A stretch of 64,000 nt of DNA. Source: CAJCIY01 sp036379355. Lineage in GTDB: Bacteria > Actinomycetota > Actinomycetes > Mycobacteriales > CAJCIY01. Below, in pieces: positions 31,625 through 43,017 of this stretch. Both the position numbers and the translations under genes were made by a program. The DNA lies in assembly GCA_036379355.1 (NCBI GenBank), contig DASVGV010000083.1, positions 1 to 64,000 on the forward strand, read 5' to 3'. The notes beneath the pieces were generated by a model. It saw only the letters and a list, made by a program, of their open reading frames with translations, was not told the DNA's origin and did no database searches. Position 1 is the stretch's first letter. Each line of letters opens with the position of its first letter.

Positions 31625-32754
31625 ACCTCGCGCACGCGTCCGACCAGCTGTTCTTCGTCGCCATCGTTCTGTACACGCTGGCGATGCTCGGCTACGCCGC
31701 CGAGTTCGCCTTCGGGCGCCCGTGGGCCGCCGCCACGCGCGAGGACGCGGAGATCGAGGCGGTGGTCGCGCGCACGGCGGTCCCGGCCGACGCGTCCGAG
31801 CTGGAAGCGGCGCTCGTGGGGCCGCGGACCGCTACCGAGACCGTGAGCCGGCCCGCGACGGCGCCGGCCGGGCCCGTCCTGGGTGACGGACGGGTCGTCG
31901 AGGTCGCCGCCTCGCGACCTGCTCGCTCGTGGCTTCGCCGCCCGGTCGACCCCGACGACGGCGCAGGCGCCGGGGGTGGCAGCGGTGCGCTCTTCGGGCG
32001 GATCGCGGTGGCGCTCACGATGGCCGGCTGGGCGGTCCACGTCGGCTCGGTGACCACGCGGGGACTCGCGGCGCACCGGGTGCCGTGGGGCAACATGTAC
32101 GAGTTCTCGTCGATGATCGCGCTGGTCGCGGTCACGGCCTTCCTGCTGCTGCTCCTGCGCCAGCCGGTCCGCTATCTCGGCGCGTTCGTCATGCTGCCGG
32201 TGGTCTGCTACATGGCCATCGCCGGCACGGTCCTCTACACGCCGGCAGGTCCGCTGGTGCCGGCGCTCAACTCGTACTGGATCAAGATCCACGTCGTGGC
32301 CGTCATCACCGCGTCCGGCCTGTTCGCCCTGTCCGCGGTCCTCACCGGCCTGTATCTCGTCCGCAGTCGTTACGACAGCGTCGTCGCCCGCGGAGCCGAA
32401 CCGGGACCGGTCGCGCGGCTGGGCCGGCTCGTGCCGTCCGCCGCGAAGCTCGACACCAACACCCTGCGCGTCATCACGTTCGCGTTCCCGATCTGGACGT
32501 TCGGCGTGATCGCCGGAGCCATCTGGGCCGAGTCGGCGTGGGGCCGGTACTGGGGCTGGGACCCCAAGGAGACGTGGTCGTTCATCACCTGGGTCATCTA
32601 CGCGGTCTACCTGCACGCCCGCGCGACGGCCGGGTTCAAGGGCCGCCGCGCGGCGGTGATCTCGCTCATCGGCTTCGCCGCGCTGACGTTCGACTTCTAC
32701 GGCGTGAACCTGTGGTTCTCCGGCCTGCACTCCTACCAGGGACCGGGCGTCTGA
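31609..32754 (+). CDS. ccsB: Cytochrome c biogenesis protein CcsB (CcsA family)
   Basis: A 381-residue haem-handling membrane protein. The tryptophan-rich motif WGRYWGWDPKETWSFITW is complete, and histidines in the flanking helices (AVHVGSV, IKIHVVAVI, LHARATAGF) are expected haem ligands. Compared with plain CcsA there is an insert of about 90 low-complexity residues (about 35-125) after the first helix, normal in actinobacteria. Last gene of the system II operon. Confidence 0.94.
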   Translation: MPVDLNLAHASDQLFFVAIVLYTLAMLGYAAEFAFGRPWAAATREDAEIEAVVARTAVPADASELEAALVGPRTATETVSRPATAPAGPVLGDGRVVEVAASRPARSWLRRPVDPDDGAGAGGGSGALFGRIAVALTMAGWAVHVGSVTTRGLAAHRVPWGNMYEFSSMIALVAVTAFLLLLLRQPVRYLGAFVMLPVVCYMAIAGTVLYTPAGPLVPALNSYWIKIHVVAVITASGLFALSAVLTGLYLVRSRYDSVVARGAEPGPVARLGRLVPSAAKLDTNTLRVITFAFPIWTFGVIAGAIWAESAWGRYWGWDPKETWSFITWVIYAVYLHARATAGFKGRRAAVISLIGFAALTFDFYGVNLWFSGLHSYQGPGV

Positions 32755-32764
32755 CCGACCGGGC

Positions 32765-32878
32765 TCAGTGACTGCGTCGGCGCAGCAGCGGCAGCCGACG
32801 GGCCCGGATCACGGTCGTGCGTCGTGCGATGGCCTGCACCTGGGACACGCGGTCGGCGACGAGCTCCTTCTGGTCCAT
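32765..32878 (-). CDS. Small Arg-rich protein of 37 residues, strong ribosome site
   Basis: ATG 32878 is preceded by GGAAGGAGGGAG with AGGAGG exactly 7 nt from the start, one of the best ribosome sites in the window. The peptide starts MDQKELVADRVSQVQAIARR and ends PLLRRRSH: an acidic-then-amphipathic helix followed by a very basic tail with 10 Arg overall. It is convergent with ccsB (10 nt apart) and divergent from the Lrp-type regulator gene. I do not recognise the family. Possibilities include a nucleic-acid- or membrane-associated small protein. Confidence 0.65.
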   Translation of the reverse strand: MDQKELVADRVSQVQAIARRTTVIRARRLPLLRRRSH

Positions 32879-32993
32879 GCGACTCCCTCCTTCCTGGTTT
32901 GCGCGGAGGACGGGCAGACGCGCCGGGTGGCGCGCGCACCGTGCTCACTGGGCACAACGAGGATGATATCGACCAGATTCCTTCGAACCGTAA

Positions 32994-33015
32994 GCGGAAG
33001 AGGGTGATCTTCCGC
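32994..33015. promoter_or_regulatory. Candidate operator: 8-bp perfect inverted repeat before Lrp-type gene
   Basis: GCGGAAGA, 6-nt spacer, TCTTCCGC. It ends 21 nt before TTG 33037 and lies in the divergent region with the 37-residue gene. The size and symmetry suit autoregulation by an Lrp/AsnC dimer. Confidence 0.5.
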
Positions 33016-33036
33016 ACAACGTAGGAGCAGAACCCG

Positions 33037-33501
33037 TTGGATGCTGTCGATCAGAAGATCCTCACTGCGCTCCTGGCGAACGGACGCGCTACCTGGGCCG
33101 AGCTCGGCCGGCACGTCGGGCTGTCGGCGCCCACCGTCGCGGACCGGGTCGCCCGGCTCGAACGCGACGGTGTGATCACCGGCTACCGGGCCGTCGTCGC
33201 ACCGCACGCCGTGGGCCTCGGCGTCAGCGCCCTCGTCGGCGTGTACGAACGTGAGGGCACCGACGGCGAGCGGCTGGTCGAGCAGCTGCGCGGCCTGCCC
33301 GAGATCGAGGACTGCTGGTTCGTCGCCGGCGACGAGGAGCTCGTGGTCCGCCTGCGCGTCGCCGACGTCGACGCGCTCGAGCGCGCGCTCGCCGTGCTTC
33401 GCGGCGTGCGGGGAGTGTCACGGACACGCACGACCGTGATCTTGTCCACCCGGTGGGAAAGCCGCTTCCCGCTGCCGGCGCTCGCCGAGAGCGAGGGCTG
33501 A
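33037..33501 (+). CDS. Lrp/AsnC family transcriptional regulator
   Basis: A 154-residue regulator. The N-terminal helix-turn-helix has DAVDQKILTALLANGRATWAELGRHVGLSAPTVADRVARLERDGVI. The C-terminal RAM/AsnC ligand domain follows (VSALVGVYERE, LPEIEDCWFVAGDEELVVRLRV). Start TTG 33037 is used, with GGAG about 10 nt upstream. Such proteins bind amino acids and regulate nearby transport or metabolism. The target here is unknown, but the divergent small gene and the operator-like repeat are the obvious candidates. Confidence 0.9.
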   Translation: MDAVDQKILTALLANGRATWAELGRHVGLSAPTVADRVARLERDGVITGYRAVVAPHAVGLGVSALVGVYEREGTDGERLVEQLRGLPEIEDCWFVAGDEELVVRLRVADVDALERALAVLRGVRGVSRTRTTVILSTRWESRFPLPALAESEG

Positions 33502-33509
33502 GGTGCCCG

Positions 33510-33515
33510 TACGCT
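33510..33515 (+). promoter_or_regulatory. -10 box TACGCT, leaderless promoter of small membrane protein genes
   Basis: TACGCT is 7 nt from GTG 33523, which favours that start over ATG 33517. Confidence 0.5.
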
Positions 33516-33522
33516 CATGCCT

Positions 33523-33798
33523 GTGACCGAGCCCCGGTTCGCTCCCCGTGTCGACCCCCGACGGGTCGCCGCGCTGCCGAGCGTCCGCTGGCTGACCACG
33601 ATGGGGGTGCTCGCGGTCTTCGTCCCGGGACTGGTGCTGTTCGCGGTCTGCCGGGTCGCCGGGATGGCCACCGGTCCGGCGGGCCTCGTCGGGCTGGCCG
33701 GGATGCTGGTCGGGCTCGGCCTGTACCCGGTCTACCTGCACCGCCTGGGCCGCCGGGTCGACGCCGCCCTCGCCGGCCGGGAGGACGAGGCACGGTGA
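33523..33798 (+). CDS. Small membrane protein with two transmembrane helices
   Basis: A 91-residue protein: basic N-terminus, helix about 29-48 (GVLAVFVPGLVLFAVCRVAG), Gly-rich helix about 52-70 (GLVGLAGMLVGLGLYPVYL), then a charged tail. ATG 33517 would add two residues. It overlaps the next gene by 4 nt. No family recognised; a partner of the DUF4229 protein is likely from the overlap. Confidence 0.7.
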   Translation: MTEPRFAPRVDPRRVAALPSVRWLTTMGVLAVFVPGLVLFAVCRVAGMATGPAGLVGLAGMLVGLGLYPVYLHRLGRRVDAALAGREDEAR

Positions 33799-34025
33799 GC
33801 GAGCTCGCGGTCCTGATCCTGCGTTACACCGCGCTGCGGCTCGCCCTGTTCGCCGTCGTCTTCCTGGCGCTGCTGTTCACCGGACTGCCCAGCATCGTCG
33901 ACGTGGCGATCGCGCTGGTCGTGTCCGGCGGCGTCTCGCTGTTCGTCGGACGGGAGCAGCGCGACCGGATGGTCGCCGCCTGGGAGGCGCGCCATCAGGC
34001 GAAGGACGGCCGGGCCGGTCGCTGA
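33795..34025 (+). CDS. DUF4229-type small membrane protein
   Basis: A 76-residue protein with two helices (LRLALFAVVFLALLFTG and IVDVAIALVVSGGVSLFV) and the C-terminal REQRDRMVAAWEARH segment seen in DUF4229 proteins of actinobacteria. It often lies near respiratory or menaquinone genes, as here. GTG overlaps the upstream stop (GTGA). Function unknown. Confidence 0.75.
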   Translation: MSELAVLILRYTALRLALFAVVFLALLFTGLPSIVDVAIALVVSGGVSLFVGREQRDRMVAAWEARHQAKDGRAGR

Positions 34026-34068
34026 TCCGGCCCCCTGCTCCGGTCCGCGGCGGCGCGCCCTGCGCCCG

Positions 34069-34074
34069 TAGGAT
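34069..34074 (+). promoter_or_regulatory. -10 box TAGGAT, leaderless promoter of geranylgeranyl reductase gene
   Basis: TAGGAT is separated by 7 nt from GTG 34082, with no ribosome-binding site. Confidence 0.6.
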
Positions 34075-34081
34075 CGACGGC

Positions 34082-35347
34082 GTGACCGAGGCTCCCGGCG
34101 GCGACGCCGCCGACTTCGACGCGATCGTGGTCGGCGCCGGGCCGGGGGGCTCGGCGACCGCCTACCACCTGGCCAGCGCCGGGCTGTCCGTGGCGTTGCT
34201 GGAGAAGACGGCCTTCCCGCGCGAGAAGGTCTGCGGCGACGGCCTCACCCCGCGTGCCGTCAAGAGCCTGGTCGCCATGGGCGTGGACACCAGCGAGGAC
34301 GGCGGCTGGATCCGCAACAAGGGTCTGCGGATCTTCGGCGGGAACGTCCGGCTCGAGCTGCCCTGGCCGCAACTGGCCGCGTACCCCGACTACGGGCTCG
34401 TCCGACCCCGCCTGGACTTCGACCACGTCCTGGTGAAACGGGCGGTCGAGGTCGGCGTGCACCTGTTCGAGCACGCGAACGTCACCGCGCCGGTGCTCGA
34501 CGCCCGGACCGACCGCATCGTCGGTGTGGCGACCAAGGACGGCCGGACCTTCCGGGCCCCGGTGACCGTGGCGGCCGACGGGGTGTCCGGCCGGCTCGGC
34601 CTCCAGCGCGGGATCGAGAAGCGCGCGGACCGGCCGATGGGCGTCGCGGTCCGGCGCTACTACACCAGCCCGCGCCACGACGACGACCACCTCGAGTCGT
34701 GGCTGGAGCTGCGTGCTCCGGACGGGAGCCTGCTGCCCGGCTACGGCTGGATCTTCGGAGTCGGCGACGGCACGTCCAACGTCGGCCTCGGACTGCTCAA
34801 CACGACCGAGGCCTTCCGCAACACGGCGTACAAGAAGTTGCTCGAGTCGTGGCTGGCGGGACTGCCGGAGGAATGGGGGTACGTCGAGCCCAACGCGACC
34901 GGCCCCATGCGTGGCGGTGCGTTGCCGATGGGCTTCAACCGCACACCGCACTACCGCGATGGTCTCGTGCTCGTGGGGGACGCCGCCGGGGCCGTCAACC
35001 CGTTCAACGGCGAGGGCATCGCGTACGCGATGGAGTCCGGCCAGCTCGCGGCGGAGGTGGTGGCCCAGGCGCTGTCGCGCGCCCCGGGCCCGTCGCGCGA
35101 GCGGGTCCTCGCGTCCTACCCCCGCCGCATGCGGGAGACCTACGGCGGCTACTACACGCTCGGGCGCCTGTTCGTCACCGCGATCGGCCACCCGCAGGTG
35201 ATGAAGTACGCGACCCGGTACGGCCTCCCGCGCCCGACTCTGATGCGGTTCACGTTGAAGCTGCTCGCCAATCTCACCGACCCCCGAGGCGGCGACGCGA
35301 TGGACCGCGTCATCAACGCGTTCAGCCGGCTGGCGCCGTCGGCCTGA
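34082..35347 (+). CDS. Geranylgeranyl reductase family flavoprotein (MenJ-like menaquinone reductase)
   Basis: A 421-residue FAD enzyme. It has DAIVVGAGPGGSATAYHLA, the family signature PREKVCGDGLTPRAV, a second FAD motif LVGDAAGAVNPFNGEGIAYAMESG, and a C-terminal helical domain. The mycobacterial relative MenJ saturates one isoprene unit of menaquinone. Lying directly before the nuo operon, with a polyprenyl synthase at its far end, it most likely acts on menaquinone, the electron acceptor of the complex I encoded downstream. Archaeal-lipid-type reduction is an alternative within the family but less likely here. Confidence 0.88.
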   Translation: MTEAPGGDAADFDAIVVGAGPGGSATAYHLASAGLSVALLEKTAFPREKVCGDGLTPRAVKSLVAMGVDTSEDGGWIRNKGLRIFGGNVRLELPWPQLAAYPDYGLVRPRLDFDHVLVKRAVEVGVHLFEHANVTAPVLDARTDRIVGVATKDGRTFRAPVTVAADGVSGRLGLQRGIEKRADRPMGVAVRRYYTSPRHDDDHLESWLELRAPDGSLLPGYGWIFGVGDGTSNVGLGLLNTTEAFRNTAYKKLLESWLAGLPEEWGYVEPNATGPMRGGALPMGFNRTPHYRDGLVLVGDAAGAVNPFNGEGIAYAMESGQLAAEVVAQALSRAPGPSRERVLASYPRRMRETYGGYYTLGRLFVTAIGHPQVMKYATRYGLPRPTLMRFTLKLLANLTDPRGGDAMDRVINAFSRLAPSA

Positions 35348-35397
35348 GCGGCCGGGCGCCGATCGTGCCCCGCCGAGAACGCAGGCGCGGCCCTCGC

Positions 35398-35403
35398 TAG
35401 AGT
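35398..35403 (+). promoter_or_regulatory. Candidate -10 box TAGAGT of the nuo operon
   Basis: TAGAGT lies 142 nt before nuoA. If used, the mRNA has a leader of about 135 nt that contains the palindrome at 35472-35487. No Rex-type operator was found in this region. Confidence 0.4.
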
Positions 35404-35471
35404 CAGCGCACGGAGCGGCTCGGATTGCGTCCGGTTGCTCTGCACCGGGCGGTGACTCCGCGACGTGGGCC

Positions 35472-35487
35472 GGACGGCATGCCGTCC
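35472..35487. promoter_or_regulatory. 16-bp perfect palindrome in the nuo leader
   Basis: GGACGGCATGCCGTCC is its own reverse complement over all 16 bases and lies 58 nt before nuoA. It may be a repressor or activator site or an RNA hairpin. Confidence 0.5.
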
Positions 35488-35545
35488 CCCGTGTCAACGG
35501 GCGTCCGGCGCGCAACGTTCCGCCGTGACGAGGGCAGGTCCTGCG

Positions 35546-35895
35546 ATGTACGTGATGTACGTCCCGCTGCTGTGTCTGTTCATCCTGGCGGGCCTGTTCG
35601 CGGTCGGCTCGCTGCTCATCAGCGCGATGGTCGGCCCGCGCCGGTGGAACCGCGCCAAGCTCGATGCGTACGAGTGCGGCATCGAGCCGGCCGAGCACAG
35701 CGGCCCTGGTCGCTTCCCGGTGAAGTACTACCTCACCGCGATGATGTTCATCGTCTTCGACATCGAGATCATCTTTCTCTACCCCTGGGCCGTCACCTTC
35801 GGCGACCTGGGTGTCTTCGGGCTGATCGAGATGATCATCTTCATCCTCACGGTGTTCGTCGCGTACGCGTACGTCTGGCGACGAGGAGGCTTGGA

Positions 35896-35905
<10 letters not shown>
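35546..35905 (+). CDS. nuoA: NADH-quinone oxidoreductase subunit A
   Basis: A 119-residue membrane subunit of complex I with three helices. The cytosolic loop YECGIEPAEHSGPGRFPVKYYLTAMMFIVFDIE carries the conserved Cys and Glu residues near the quinone cavity. First gene of a complete 14-gene nuo operon. It overlaps nuoB by 10 nt. Confidence 0.95.
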
Positions 35906-36470
<565 letters not shown>

Positions 36471-36471
<1 letters not shown>

Positions 36472-37382
36472 TGGCTGACGAGCACGACCCGGGGTCGGCC
36501 TCCCAGGTCCCGGCCGACGAGGACCCGGCGCCGACCCAGGAGCCGGAGACCGGCGAGACCCACGGCAGCGACAAGCCCGCGGCGCAGGCCTCGCCGACCG
36601 AGGCCGTCACCGACGAGTCCCGGCCGCACGTCGAACCACCGACCGGCTCTGCTTCCGTGGCTGCGGAGACCGCACCGGCGCAGATCACCGAAGGGCCGTC
36701 CACGGCGGTCGACTCGGTGCCCGTTCCCGAGCCCGAGGCGCCGGTCTACCGCACCGGCATGTTCGGCGTGCTCGGCAGCGGAGACACGTCGGGCTACGGC
36801 GGGCTCCAGCGCCGCGTGCCGGTCACCCCGGGTGCGCAGCCGCCCTTCGGCGGCTGGTTCGACGACGCGCACGCGGCCCTCGCGCGGGCCGTACCCGCGT
36901 TCGCGGAGGCGATCGAGAAGGTGACGCTCGACCGCGGCGAGCTCACCTACTACGTACGCCGCGAGTCCCTGCTCGACCTGCTGCGCGCCCTGCGCGACGA
37001 GCCGTCGCTGCGCTTCGAGCTGCTGTCGATGGTGGGGGGCGTGCACTACCCCGACGACCCGTCCGGGCGGCCGCTGCACTCGGTCTACCAGCTCACCTCG
37101 CTGACCTTCCGGCGCCGCCTACGGGTCGAGGTGGCGGTCAGTGACGCCGACCCGCACCTGCCGAGCGCCACGTCGGTCTACCCGACCGCCGACTGGCAGG
37201 AGCGGGAGGCCTACGACATGTACGGACTGGTCTACGACGGCCATCCCGGCCTCACCCGCGTGCTCATGCCGGACGACTGGGAGGGGCATCCGCAGCGCAA
37301 GGACTACCCACTCGGCGGCATCCCGGTGAAGTACAAGGGCGCCACGATCCCGCCGCCGGACACCCGGAGGGCGTACTCGTGA
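36471..37382 (+). CDS. nuoC: NADH-quinone oxidoreductase subunit C with acidic N-terminal extension
   Basis: A 303-residue subunit (about 30 kDa type). The conserved domain begins near residue 125 and includes FELLSMVGGVHYP and the signature WQEREAYDMYGLVYDGHPGLTRVLMPDDWEGHP. The first 90 residues are Glu/Pro/Ala/Ser-rich and probably disordered, far longer than in most bacteria. ATG overlaps the nuoB stop (TGATG). Confidence 0.94.
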
Positions 37383-38707
37383 CCACCTACACCGGACCGG
37401 ACGCCGCGCCGTTCACCGAGTCGACCGAGGGCCGCGTCTACACCGTCAGCGGGGGGGACTGGGACGACGTCGTCGTCGCGGGCGCCCGCGACGGCGAGGA
37501 GCGGATGGTCGTCAACATGGGGCCGCAGCACCCCTCGACGCATGGCGTGCTGCGGCTCGTCCTCGAGCTCGACGGCGAGACCGTCGAGCGGGCCCGCGTG
37601 GTCGTCGGCTACCTGCACACCGGCATCGAGAAGAACGTCGAGTACCGCACCTGGACGCAGGCGGTCACCTTCCTGACCCGCGCCGACTACCTGTCGCCGC
37701 TGTTCAACGAGACCGTCTACTGCCTGAGCGTGGAGAAGCTCCTCGGCATCGAGGCGCCCGAACGCGCGCAGACGATCCGCGTCCTCATGCTGGAGCTCAA
37801 CCGCATCGCCTCGCACCTGGTGTGGCTCGCCACCACGGGGATGGAGATCGGCGCGCTGTCGATGATGCTCTACGGCTTCCGGGAGCGGGAGCTGATCCTC
37901 GACATCTTCGAGATGATCACCGGCCTGCGGATGAACCACCAGTACGTCCGGCCGGGCGGGCTGATCTCCGACCTTCCGCCCGGAGCCGTGGAGAAGATCC
38001 GCGAGTTCGTCCCGCACATGTCCAGCCGCATCGACGAGTACGAGGACCTGCTCACCGGCAACCCGATCTGGCAGGCGCGGCAGAAGGGCATCGGGGTCCT
38101 CGACGCCCAGGCCTGCATGTCCCTCGGCGTCACCGGCCCGCTGCTGCGGGCCTCGGGCATCCCTTGGGACCTGCGCAAGGAGATGCCGTACTGCGGCTAC
38201 GAGAACTACGAGTTCGACGTGCCCACGCGGACCGAGGCCGACTGCTGGGCCCGCTACGAGGTCCGCGTGCAGGAGATGCGCGAGTCGCTGAAGATCGTCG
38301 ACCAGGCGCTGGACCGGCTGCGGCCCGGACCGGTCATGGTCGCCGACAAGAAGATCGCCTGGCCCGCGCAGCTCGCGCTGGGCGGGGACGGGCTCGGCAC
38401 GTCGCTCGAGCACGTCAAGAAGATCATGGGCACCTCGATGGAGGCGCTGATCCACCACTTCAAGATCGTGACCGAAGGGTTCCGGGTGCCGCCGGGGCAG
38501 GCGTACTCGGCGGTCGAGGGCCCGCGCGGCGAGCTCGGCAGCCACGTCGTCAGCGACGGCGGGACCCGCCCGTTCCGGGTGCACGTGCGCGAGCCCTCGT
38601 TCATCAACCTGCAGGCGGCCGCGGTCATGGTGGAGGGCTCGTACATCGCCGACTGCGTGGCCGCGCTGTCGAGCGTGGACCCCGTGCTGGGAGGTGTGGA
38701 CCGGTGA
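37379..38707 (+). CDS. nuoD: NADH-quinone oxidoreductase subunit D
   Basis: A 442-residue 49-kDa-type subunit forming the quinone site with NuoB. It has MVVNMGPQHPSTHGVLRL, GYLHTGIEKNVEYR, EMITGLRMNHQYVRPGG and the C-terminal SYIADCVAALSSVDPVLGGVDR. GTG overlaps the nuoC stop. Confidence 0.96.
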   Translation: MTTYTGPDAAPFTESTEGRVYTVSGGDWDDVVVAGARDGEERMVVNMGPQHPSTHGVLRLVLELDGETVERARVVVGYLHTGIEKNVEYRTWTQAVTFLTRADYLSPLFNETVYCLSVEKLLGIEAPERAQTIRVLMLELNRIASHLVWLATTGMEIGALSMMLYGFRERELILDIFEMITGLRMNHQYVRPGGLISDLPPGAVEKIREFVPHMSSRIDEYEDLLTGNPIWQARQKGIGVLDAQACMSLGVTGPLLRASGIPWDLRKEMPYCGYENYEFDVPTRTEADCWARYEVRVQEMRESLKIVDQALDRLRPGPVMVADKKIAWPAQLALGGDGLGTSLEHVKKIMGTSMEALIHHFKIVTEGFRVPPGQAYSAVEGPRGELGSHVVSDGGTRPFRVHVREPSFINLQAAAVMVEGSYIADCVAALSSVDPVLGGVDR

Positions 38708-38735
38708 GCGTCCGCGCGAGGAGGGAGAGGCGCCG

Positions 38736-39370
38736 GTGATCACGGACCGTACGCGCGCGGAGATGGAGCAGATCGTCGCGCGTTACCCCGAGGGCCGGGG
38801 CCGCAGCGCGCTGCTGCCGATGCTGCACCTCGTCCAGGCCGAGGAGGGCTACGTCAGCCCCGACGGCGTCGCGCTGTGCGCGGACGTCCTCGGCCTCACC
38901 AAGGCGGAGGTCACGGCGGTCGCGACGTTCTACACGATGTTCAAGCGCCGCCCCACCGGTGAGCACATCGTCAGCGTCTGCACCAACACCCTGTGCGCCC
39001 TGATGGGCGGCGACGACGTCTACGCCGCCGTGTCCCGACGCCTGGGCGTGGGCCACGACGAGACGACATCCGGCGACGGCACGCCCCTGACCCTCGAGCA
39101 CGCCGAGTGCCTGGCTGCGTGCGACTACGCCCCGGTGCTCACGGTGGACTACGAGTACTTCGACCAGGTGAGTCCCGAGTCCGCCGTGGAGATCGTCGAG
39201 GCGCTCCAGCGGGGGGACAAGCCGACGCCCACCCGCGGCGCACCACTGTCGTCGTTCCGCGACACGGAGCGGCTGCTGGCCGGGTTCCCCGACCCCCGGC
39301 CGGACGTCATCAGCGCGCCCACCGCGGGCGAACCGTCGCTGGCCGGCCTGGCGCACGCGGAGGAGAAGTA

Positions 39371-39371
<1 letters not shown>
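38736..39371 (+). CDS. nuoE: NADH-quinone oxidoreductase subunit E
   Basis: A 211-residue 24-kDa-type subunit with a [2Fe-2S] cluster (N1a). Ligands are in SVCTNTLCALMGG and AECLAACDYAPV. GTG 38736 is preferred over in-frame upstream starts because GGAGGGAG lies about 10 nt before it and the protein then begins at the helical bundle. A disordered tail of about 55 residues follows the thioredoxin-like domain. Confidence 0.94.
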
Positions 39372-40668
<1,297 letters not shown>

Positions 40669-40672
<4 letters not shown>

Positions 40673-43017
40673 CGCTGACTCCGACCGGTCCCGGCGACGC
40701 CGTGCGGGCCGAGGACCTCGTCGCCTGCACGATCGACGGGATCCCGGTCTCCGTCCCGAAGGGCACTTTGATCATCCGGGCGGCCGAGACGATCGGCACC
40801 CAGATCCCCCGGTTCTGTGACCATCCGCTGCTCGCGCCCGTCGCCGCCTGCCGGCAATGCCTGGTCGAGGTCGAGGGTCAGCGCAAGCCGGTCGCGTCGT
40901 GCGCGGTCGAGGTCACCCCCGACATGGTGGTCAAGACGCAGCTGACGTCGCCGGTCGCGGAGAAGGCGCAGGCCGGGCAGATGGAGTTCTTGCTGATCAA
41001 CCATCCGCTCGACTGCCCGGTCTGCGACAAGGGCGGCGAGTGCCCGCTGCAGAACCAGGCGATGAGCAGCGGCCGGCCCGACACGCGGTTCTACGAAGCC
41101 AAGCGGGTCTATCCCAAGCCGCTCGCGATCTCCAGCCAGGTGTTGCTGGACCGCGACCGCTGCGTGCTGTGCGCACGGTGCACGCGCTTCTCGGAGCAGA
41201 TCGCGGGCGACCCGTTCATCGAGCTGTTCGAGCGCAGCGCGCTCGAACAGGTCGGCATCGCGGGCGACGAGCCGTTCGCGTCGTACTTCTCGGGCAACAC
41301 GGTGCAGATCTGTCCGGTGGGCGCCCTCACCGGCGCCACCTACCGCTTCCGGGCACGCCCGTTCGACCTGCAGTCGACACCGAGCGTCTGCGAACACTGC
41401 GCCTCCGGCTGCGCCCAGCGTTCCGACCACCGTCGCGGCAAGATCACGCGCCGCCTCGCCGGCGACGACCCCGCGGTCAACGAGGAGTGGAACTGCGACA
41501 AGGGCCGCTGGGCCTTCATGTACGCCACCCAGCCCGACCGGCTGACCACGCCGATGGTGCGTGACGCGAACGGAGAGCTCGCACCGGCCTCCTGGAACGA
41601 GGCGCTCCGGGCGGCCGCGGCGGGGCTGGCCGCGGCGCGCAACCCTGCGGTGCTCGCCGGCGGGCGGGTGACGGTCGAGGACGCCTACGCGTACGGCAAG
41701 TTCGCGCGGGTGAGCCTGCGGACCGACAGCGTCGACTTCCGCGCTCGTCCGGCCACGATCGAGGAGGCACAGTTCCTCGGTCACGCCGTCGCCGGGACCG
41801 GGCTCGGCGTCACGTACGCCGACCTCGAGGCCGCGCCGGCCGTCGCGCTCGTCGCGTTCGAGCCGGAGGAGGAGTCGCCGATCGTCTTCCTGCGCCTGCG
41901 CAAGGCGTACCGCGCGCGCGGCCTGTCGGTCCTGTCGATCGCGCCCTTCGCGACCCGTGGCCTGCAGAAGGTCGGGGGCAAGCTCTTGTGCACCGTTCCG
42001 GGCCAGGAACCGGCCGCCCTCGACGCGCTGGAGCTGCCGCCCGGCTCGATCCTGCTCGCCGGCGAGCGGCTGGGGGCCATCCAGGGCGGACCGACCGCCG
42101 CGATCAGGGCGGCGGCCCGGACCGGCGCCCGACTGGCCTGGGTTCCCCGGCGGGCGGGGGAGCGCGGTGCGCTCGAAGCGGGGCTGCTCCCGGGCCGGGT
42201 GCCCGGAGGTGACGCCGCACGGGTCGCCCAGGTGTGGGGTGTCGACGCGCTTCCGTCCGGTGGCGACGGCGTCGACACGATGTTCTCCGCGCGTCACGAC
42301 GCCTACGTCGTCGGCGGCGTGGACCTCGACGACCTGGCCGATCCGGAGGCCGCCCGCACGGCGCTGTCCCGCTCGTTCGTCGTCAGCCTCGAGCTGCGCC
42401 CCAGCACGGTGACCAGCGAGGCCGACGTCGTGCTCCCGGTCGCTGCGGCGGCGGAGAAGGACGGCACCTTCGTCGACTGGGAGGGGCGGCTGCGGCAGTT
42501 CGTCGCCACCCTGCCCGAGGCGGGCACCTTGCCGGACCTGCGCGTGCTGTCGATGCTGGCCGACGTGCTCGAGCGGCCGATCACCCTTCCGGACGTCGAG
42601 CATGTCCGGGTGGAGATGAACGCCGTCACCAGCGGCGCGCCGGCCGGTCGCGACGACGCGCCGGGTGTCGCCGGCGTTGCCGCACCGGCGCCGGACCTCG
42701 GCCAGGCCGTGCTGGCCACCCACCACCACCTGCTGGACGAGGGGAGCCTGCAGGACGGCGAGCTGAACCTGGCGGGAACCCGACCGGCGTCGGTCGCGCG
42801 CGTGTCGGCGGCCACTGCCGGCGAGCTGGACCTGGCCGACGGGGATGCGATCGTGGTGTCCTCGGCGCGCGGCGAGATCACCTTGCCGGTGGCCCTGACC
42901 GACCTGCCCGACCGCGTCGTGTGGGTGCCGACCGCGAGCGCGGGCAGCCACGTGCGGCGGGCACTCGCCGCCGTACCGGGTGACGTCGTCTCGATCCGCA
43001 AGGGAGCCGTCGCGTGA
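40669..43017 (+). CDS. nuoG: NADH-quinone oxidoreductase subunit G
   Basis: A 782-residue 75-kDa-type subunit. It has the N-terminal [2Fe-2S] ligands FCDHPLLAPVAACRQC plus a Cys 14 residues on; the His/Cys cluster HPLDCPVCDKGGECPLQ; the ferredoxin-like CVLCARC with a fourth Cys in QICPVGAL; and an extra N7 set, CEHCASGC with Cys in WNCDKGRW. The long molybdopterin-fold C-terminus is retained, without evident cofactor-binding function. Confidence 0.95.

Noticed and set aside
35348..35545. Rex operator before nuoA
   Set aside because: Rex controls nuo in Streptomyces, but no GTGAA-N4-TTCAC-like symmetry exists here; the nearest candidate lacks both half-sites.
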